From: Spirochaetes bacterium ADurb.Bin110
Lineage (GTDB): Bacteria; Spirochaetota; Spirochaetia; Treponematales; Rectinemataceae
Direction: 5' to 3'
Length of the DNA: 9,828 nt
NCBI GenBank assembly: GCA_002070755.1
Contig: MWDY01000030.1
Coordinates: 1-9,828, forward strand
The notes under the pieces are model-generated. The model saw nothing but the letters and a program-made list of their open reading frames with translations. It ran no database searches and was not told where the DNA came from. The position numbers and the translations under genes are program-made. Of this stretch, positions 7,423 to 9,828 are shown one piece after another. Each line of letters begins with the position of its first letter. The first letter of the stretch is position 1.

Positions 7423-7434
7423 TCCGGGCTGCAA
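7417..7434 (-). repeat. Small inverted repeat in the operon leader
   Basis: TTGCAG and CTGCAA form a 6-bp inverted repeat around a 6-nt GC-rich spacer. It uses part of the second direct repeat and touches the end of the operator palindrome. It could be a second half-site arrangement for a regulator or a short hairpin at the 5' end of the mRNA. Sequence alone does not distinguish these. Confidence 0.45.
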
Positions 7435-7449
7435 TCTGGTTAACCAGAT
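7434..7449. promoter_or_regulatory. Probable GntR operator: 16-bp perfect palindrome
   Basis: ATCTGGTTAACCAGAT is a perfect palindrome. It contains the TGGT...ACCA half-sites typical of FadR-type GntR operators, here with a 2-bp centre. It begins 5 bp after the -10 hexamer and so covers the expected start of transcription. A repressor bound there would block initiation. The obvious candidate is the adjacent regulator gene product. No second copy was noticed elsewhere in the window. Confidence 0.75.
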
Positions 7450-7454
7450 ATAGT

Positions 7455-7483
7455 AGTATTAGCCAACATTCATGAATTGTCAA
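7455..7483 (-). promoter_or_regulatory. Sigma-70-type promoter of the sugar operon
   Basis: On the minus strand a consensus -35 TTGACA (7478-7483) is followed after exactly 17 bp by AATACT (7455-7460), which matches TATAAT at 4 of 6 positions including the key A2 and T6. Transcription should start near 7448, inside the palindromic operator, giving a leader of about 100 nt before gntR. Positions 7484-7624, between this promoter and the insertion sequence, are AT-rich and show no gene or strong site. Confidence 0.75.
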
Positions 7484-7624
7484 GAGTAATTATTAGCATT
7501 GTCATTTAAGAATCAAAAGTGCACTGTTTTTTGAGGATTTAAAGTTGAGTTCGCTCTAAAAAGGTCTCTCAAAATGCTTCTTGGTAAGGGATTTATATGC
7601 TAAAATAGATAAATATTGTCAATT

Positions 7625-7638
7625 GTTGTGGATAGGAA
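7625..7638 (+). repeat. Left terminal inverted repeat of the IS256-like element
   Basis: GTTGTGGATAGGAA matches the reverse complement of 8368-8381 exactly. Looser pairing extends outward (TCAA on both sides) and inward. It lies 18 bp beyond the reconstructed transposase stop codon at 7657. Confidence 0.85.
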
Positions 7639-7656
7639 TTTTGGACGACTCTTGAA

Positions 7657-8307
7657 TTAGGCAATTGCTTCATCGACCAATTCTCCATTTACAAATCATA
7701 CTCCCGACTGGGGCGAGGGGGATCAAATTGAATCCTCTAAGCCTTCTACAATTCTTCTCAGCTTCCTTACAGGGCTTATATACCATCGTCAATGTCGCCT
7801 GCCTTGTACCATTGCCCTTTGTCTTACGCTGACGTAATCTCACGGTCGCAAACGTTGATTCAATGGAATTGGTAGTCCTGAGATGTATCCAATGCACAGA
7901 AGGAAAATCATAGAAGCTAAAGAGCTCATCTTTATCCTTTGCTAGACATTCTACTACCTTCGGATATTTATCAGAAAATGTTTCTACAAAAAGACCATAT
8001 GCCTTTAGTGCTTCTTCCTTCGTCAGTGCCATTAAGCGAGGCGCATCTCTTAGCTCTCTTGCACATTGAAATAGGTCCTGCGCCGGTGAGGATTGTTCGT
8101 TCTGGCTTGTTTCCATTTCTTACGACACATTGATGGCTATTCTCATCCTTAAGATGCTGATACTTTGCACAATGCTTAAGCTACTTCTGCTTCAAGTGCT
8201 GCCTGAAGCATCTTCCTTGCTCCTTCCCTCATAAGCTATTCCAGTACCTCTACGGTCTCTGGCTTTGTTTTTGTGAAAGCTTCTGCTATACTTTTCTCCA
8301 CGGACAT
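7657..8307 (-). pseudogene. IS256-family (mutator-type) transposase pseudogene
   Basis: The gene can be followed through several lesions. An ATG at 8305-8307 with GGAG just upstream opens the N-terminal region. It is cut by a TAG at 8236-8238 after 23 codons, then resumes (REGARKMLQAALEAEVA). A +1 frameshift at about 8177 leads to a stretch with VVRNG and GAGPI ending near 8070. There the sequence jumps to the C-terminal region, starting about 8065. The middle of the protein, with both catalytic aspartates, is deleted. The C-terminal part keeps the hallmark FYDFP, HLRTTNSIEST and TFATVRLR block, which includes the third catalytic residue (the Glu of IEST). A further frameshift near 7700 and a TGA at 7696-7698 precede the natural end FVNGELVDEAIA with TAA at 7657-7659. 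It cannot make active transposase. A 148-residue open frame from 8116 is just the surviving C-terminal piece. Confidence 0.9.
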
Positions 8308-8367
8308 TCTCCTTTTGATTGGTGTTTTTTCATAGCAAAGCCTATCAAAAATGAACGTCCCTGTCTT

Positions 8368-8381
8368 TTCCTATCCACAAC
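8368..8381 (-). repeat. Right terminal inverted repeat of the IS256-like element
   Basis: TTCCTATCCACAAC is the exact reverse complement of 7625-7638. It lies about 60 bp upstream of the transposase start at 8307, as expected for the 5' end of such an element. Confidence 0.85.
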
Positions 8382-8433
8382 TTTTGAATATATCTCATGC
8401 CAGAATATTCTTGGACTTTCGAAAGAGGCTCGA

Positions 8434-8850
8434 GTGGCAAAAACGAATATTAGTATTGATAATGAGCATGTGGTAAGAGTGGTAGGCTGCAATTTTGAAT
8501 GGTATGCTAAAGATTATTCAAGAGATGATAAGCCTTACGGCGCTCATGTAAGAGCATATTTCAAATTCAGAAATGATTTTTCTGATCGGCTTCTTGGTTT
8601 GGTATTTGATGTCAATATGTATGATTCTTTTGGAGATCTTCTATATAGCGCGAAGAATCTAAAATATCAGTTGTCTTTAAATAATGGAGAAGAAACAGGG
8701 GATGATCAATTTTGGTATTGGGAAGAAGGATATAATAGCCCATATAATTTGATATGGGATTCGGTAAAAAATGGCACGATAAGAGGAGAAATAATCATTA
8801 AGAAAGCTGCCTTTGATGATGGAAAAACGATAGATCATGAGACCAATTGA
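8434..8850 (+). CDS. Hypothetical small beta-rich protein
   Basis: I do not recognise this 138-residue protein. It is acidic and rich in Tyr, Trp, Phe and Asp, with alternating hydrophobic residues. The pattern suggests a beta-sandwich: a stretch at about 39-74 (AYFKFRNDFSDRL...FDVNMYDSFGDLLYS) resembles immunoglobulin-like domains of the FxLYD kind, which is only a resemblance. It has no signal peptide or membrane segment. The GTG at 8434 is used as start because AAAGAGG lies 5 nt upstream. The frame is open further upstream through the IS terminal repeat, so the original gene could have been longer and been cut by the insertion. A weak promoter (TTGAAT, 16 bp, TATTCT at 8384-8411) starts just outside the IS end. 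It is surrounded by transposon debris and may be acquired DNA. Confidence 0.6.
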   Translation: MAKTNISIDNEHVVRVVGCNFEWYAKDYSRDDKPYGAHVRAYFKFRNDFSDRLLGLVFDVNMYDSFGDLLYSAKNLKYQLSLNNGEETGDDQFWYWEEGYNSPYNLIWDSVKNGTIRGEIIIKKAAFDDGKTIDHETN

Positions 8851-8860
8851 GATGAAGTGA

Positions 8861-9045
8861 TTGCGGCATGCCTATAGCTATCGAAATGTAGCCCGATCGC
8901 TTTCCCACATCCAGGTCACCCGGAAGCAGGTACGGAGAATCATACATAAGGCAGAATTAGGGGCAATCTACTCAGAGAGGAATCTCTCAAAGCCAAGGAG
9001 GGGAGCAGCAAAGTATCCCTATTTGCTCAAAGACAAAAAGATATC
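8861..9045 (+). pseudogene. Remnant of an IS3-family transposase (OrfB)
   Basis: About 60 residues match the start of IS3-family OrfB: the YRNVARSL region, then TRKQVRRIIHKAELGAIY (HTH_21-type), then the linker KYPYLLKDKKI that normally leads into the catalytic core. The similarity stops there. The following sequence lacks the expected WATDITYI with its first catalytic Asp, although a lone TW may be a decayed trace. The frame stays open to 9175 but the tail looks random. There is no proper start: the codon before 8861 is a stop and the first codon is TTG. No terminal repeats or OrfA were found. It is a dead fragment on the same strand as its neighbours. Confidence 0.75.
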
Positions 9046-9171
9046 GGTAGAGGTAAACACATGGAACAACAAGCAAGAAAAAGATTGTCCCAGAGGAATA
9101 TCTGTGTCAAAGAGGGCCATATATTGTCCTACGGAATTATTAAAGCCTTTATTATTATTCAACATGATGTA

Positions 9172-9200
9172 TTGAAAATATGGTAAAAGGTATGTATATT
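9172..9200 (+). promoter_or_regulatory. Promoter of the brnTA toxin-antitoxin operon
   Basis: TTGAAA (9172-9177), a 17-bp spacer and TATATT (9195-9200) form a good sigma-70-type promoter. The toxin ATG is only 5 nt after the -10 hexamer, so the transcript would start at or next to the start codon. An imperfect inverted repeat (GGTATG / CATGACC, 9189-9212) overlaps the -10 region and start codon, and is a possible operator for the antitoxin. Positions 9046-9171 hold no gene I can support. Confidence 0.65.
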
Positions 9201-9205
9201 ATAGC

Positions 9206-9481
9206 ATGACCTTTGAATGGGATGAACATAAAAACGAGCTTAATATTCAAAAACATGGCCTTTCCTTTGAGGAAGCTCAGGAAGCATTTTTTGATAAAGG
9301 ACGGATCATAGTTTTTGATGAAAAACATTCAGAAAGGGAGAAAAGGTATTTTTGCCTTGGAAAATGTAAAATAGGGATTGCCACCGTACGATTTACCATG
9401 CGGAATGGCAAAATAAGAATTATCGGAGCTGGATATTGGAGAGAGGGTAAAGAGCGATATGAACGAGAACACAATATATAG
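9206..9481 (+). CDS. brnT: BrnT-family type II toxin (ribonuclease)
   Basis: This 91-residue protein matches the BrnT family in length and pattern: FEWDEHKNELNIQKHGLSFEEA at the start, FFDKGRIIVFDEKHSEREKRYFCLG in the middle, and VRFTMRNGKIRIIGAGYWREGKERYE at the end. BrnT has a RelE-like fold and cleaves RNA to stop growth. It is held inactive by BrnA, encoded directly downstream with a 23-nt overlap. One oddity is that the usual ISAR motif after the last strand reads IGAG here, losing its arginine, which could weaken catalysis if that residue is needed. The start ATG has no Shine-Dalgarno at normal distance (an AAAAGG lies 15 nt away), fitting a leaderless or poorly translated toxin. Confidence 0.9.
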   Translation: MTFEWDEHKNELNIQKHGLSFEEAQEAFFDKGRIIVFDEKHSEREKRYFCLGKCKIGIATVRFTMRNGKIRIIGAGYWREGKERYEREHNI

Positions 9482-9716
9482 CGATGCGCCAAACGATATA
9501 GCGAAAATGCTTAGAAACGGAAAAAGAATCGATGATTTTCTTCCACCACCTGATAAATTAGTTAGGCGAGTACCAAAGGTCAAAGTAACAATTGCTTTGA
9601 ATCAGCAGAGCTTAGAGTTTTTCAAAAAAGCTGCAAAGAAGAACAATGTAAAATATCAGACAATGATCAATGAACTGCTCGATAGGTATGCAGAGAAGTA
9701 TTCCGATACCATTTAA
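9459..9716 (+). CDS. brnA: BrnA-family antitoxin (ribbon-helix-helix)
   Basis: This 85-residue protein is the partner of BrnT. The C-terminal half carries the BrnA DNA-binding pattern: a short strand VKVTIALNQQSLEFFKKAAKK at about 42-62, then a helix with YQTMINELLDRYAEK at 66-80, as in ribbon-helix-helix repressors. The N-terminal 40 residues, with DDFLPPPDKLVRR, would wrap the toxin. BrnA proteins neutralise BrnT and repress the shared promoter. The ATG at 9459 lies inside the toxin gene, with a purine-rich GAGAGAGGG about 10 nt upstream, so it is translationally coupled. The toxin-first order is typical of this family. Confidence 0.9.
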   Translation: MNENTIYSDAPNDIAKMLRNGKRIDDFLPPPDKLVRRVPKVKVTIALNQQSLEFFKKAAKKNNVKYQTMINELLDRYAEKYSDTI

Positions 9717-9732
9717 GCTCTAACTTTTCGTT

Positions 9733-9828
9733 TTAGGTAATATGTTCGGTATAAAGAGGCGAGGTAAAAGCAGTCTCAATTGGAGTGGCTGCGAGATCGG
9801 GCAGTTCCAAGTCAAGATGTTTGAGGAC
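9733..9828 (-). CDS. Possible C-terminal end of a minus-strand gene entering from the right edge
   Basis: One minus-strand frame is open from the window edge to a TAA at 9733-9735 and encodes 31 residues ending ...SPLYTEHIT. The segment VLKHLDLELPDLA is protein-like; similar LGL-LP tails end some DDE transposases, but this is too short to name. It would converge on brnA, 16 nt away. Another minus frame is also open here, so the call is tentative. Confidence 0.35.
   Translation of the reverse strand, partial: VLKHLDLELPDLAATPIETAFTSPLYTEHIT

Larger units (their letters stand above)
7625..8381 (-). mobile_element. Degenerate, internally deleted IS256-family insertion sequence
   Basis: This 757-bp element is bounded by inverted repeats whose outer 14 bp are identical (7625-7638 and 8368-8381), with weaker similarity continuing inward (GGACG on both sides). 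It encloses the wrecked transposase gene on the minus strand. An intact IS256-family element would be roughly 1.3-1.5 kb, so about half is missing. No target-site duplication is visible: the bases outside the ends (TTGTCAATT and TTTTGAATA) do not match. Either the insertion is old or the ends recombined. It lies 141 bp upstream of the operon promoter. Confidence 0.85.

Noticed and set aside
7670..8116. The 148-residue frame as a complete gene
   Set aside because: Its first about 17 residues are out-of-frame reading of the transposase N-terminal region and its last about 12 follow a frameshift. It is a piece of the IS256-type pseudogene.
8286..8492. Minus-strand 68-residue open frame across the right IS end
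   Set aside because: It runs through the terminal repeat and overlaps both the transposase remnant and the 8434 gene in other frames, with no family resemblance.
9046..9175. Continuation of the IS3 OrfB frame to 9175 as real coding
   Set aside because: After KDKKI the sequence loses all resemblance to the catalytic core and includes low-complexity Leu codons, so it is treated as non-coding.

Overview
The window looks like a chromosomal stretch from a double-membraned bacterium of moderate GC content. The solute-binding protein has an ordinary secretory signal peptide ending Tyr-Ala-Gln with no lipobox cysteine, so it is periplasmic rather than lipid-anchored, which argues against a monoderm. 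The style of the binding protein and permeases makes a spirochaete (Treponema/Rectinema/Sphaerochaeta type) my best guess, at low to moderate confidence. No taxonomic marker is present.

Positions 7483 down to 152, minus strand: one sugar-utilisation operon. A good promoter (TTGACA, 17-bp spacer, AATACT) is followed at the expected start of transcription by a perfect 16-bp palindrome, the likely operator. The genes run in the order FadR-type GntR regulator, periplasmic sugar-binding protein, two CUT1 ABC permeases, split transketolase (N-terminal then C-terminal subunit), a small cupin, and a Gfo/Idh/MocA oxidoreductase. The genes from the first permease to the oxidoreductase are tightly packed, with 1-nt and 8-nt overlaps and gaps of 2 to 29 nt. 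The binding-protein gene has a strong RNA hairpin on each side. No transporter ATPase is present, so an ATPase encoded elsewhere is probably used. The logic appears to be: the regulator senses an intermediate, the transporter imports a sugar, the oxidoreductase and/or cupin convert it, and the two-subunit transketolase moves or removes a two-carbon unit. The substrate cannot be read from the sequence.

Positions 7625-9045: a graveyard of mobile DNA. A 757-bp IS256-family derivative has 14-bp identical terminal repeats, an internal deletion, two frameshifts and two in-frame stops. An unrecognised small beta-rich gene follows at 8434-8850, then a truncated IS3-family transposase piece.

Positions 9172-9716, plus strand: a BrnT/BrnA type II toxin-antitoxin pair with its own promoter, almost leaderless. 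It overlaps by 23 nt and has a divergent toxin C-terminal motif. Both window edges carry short open tails of possible neighbouring genes that converge on the annotated genes.
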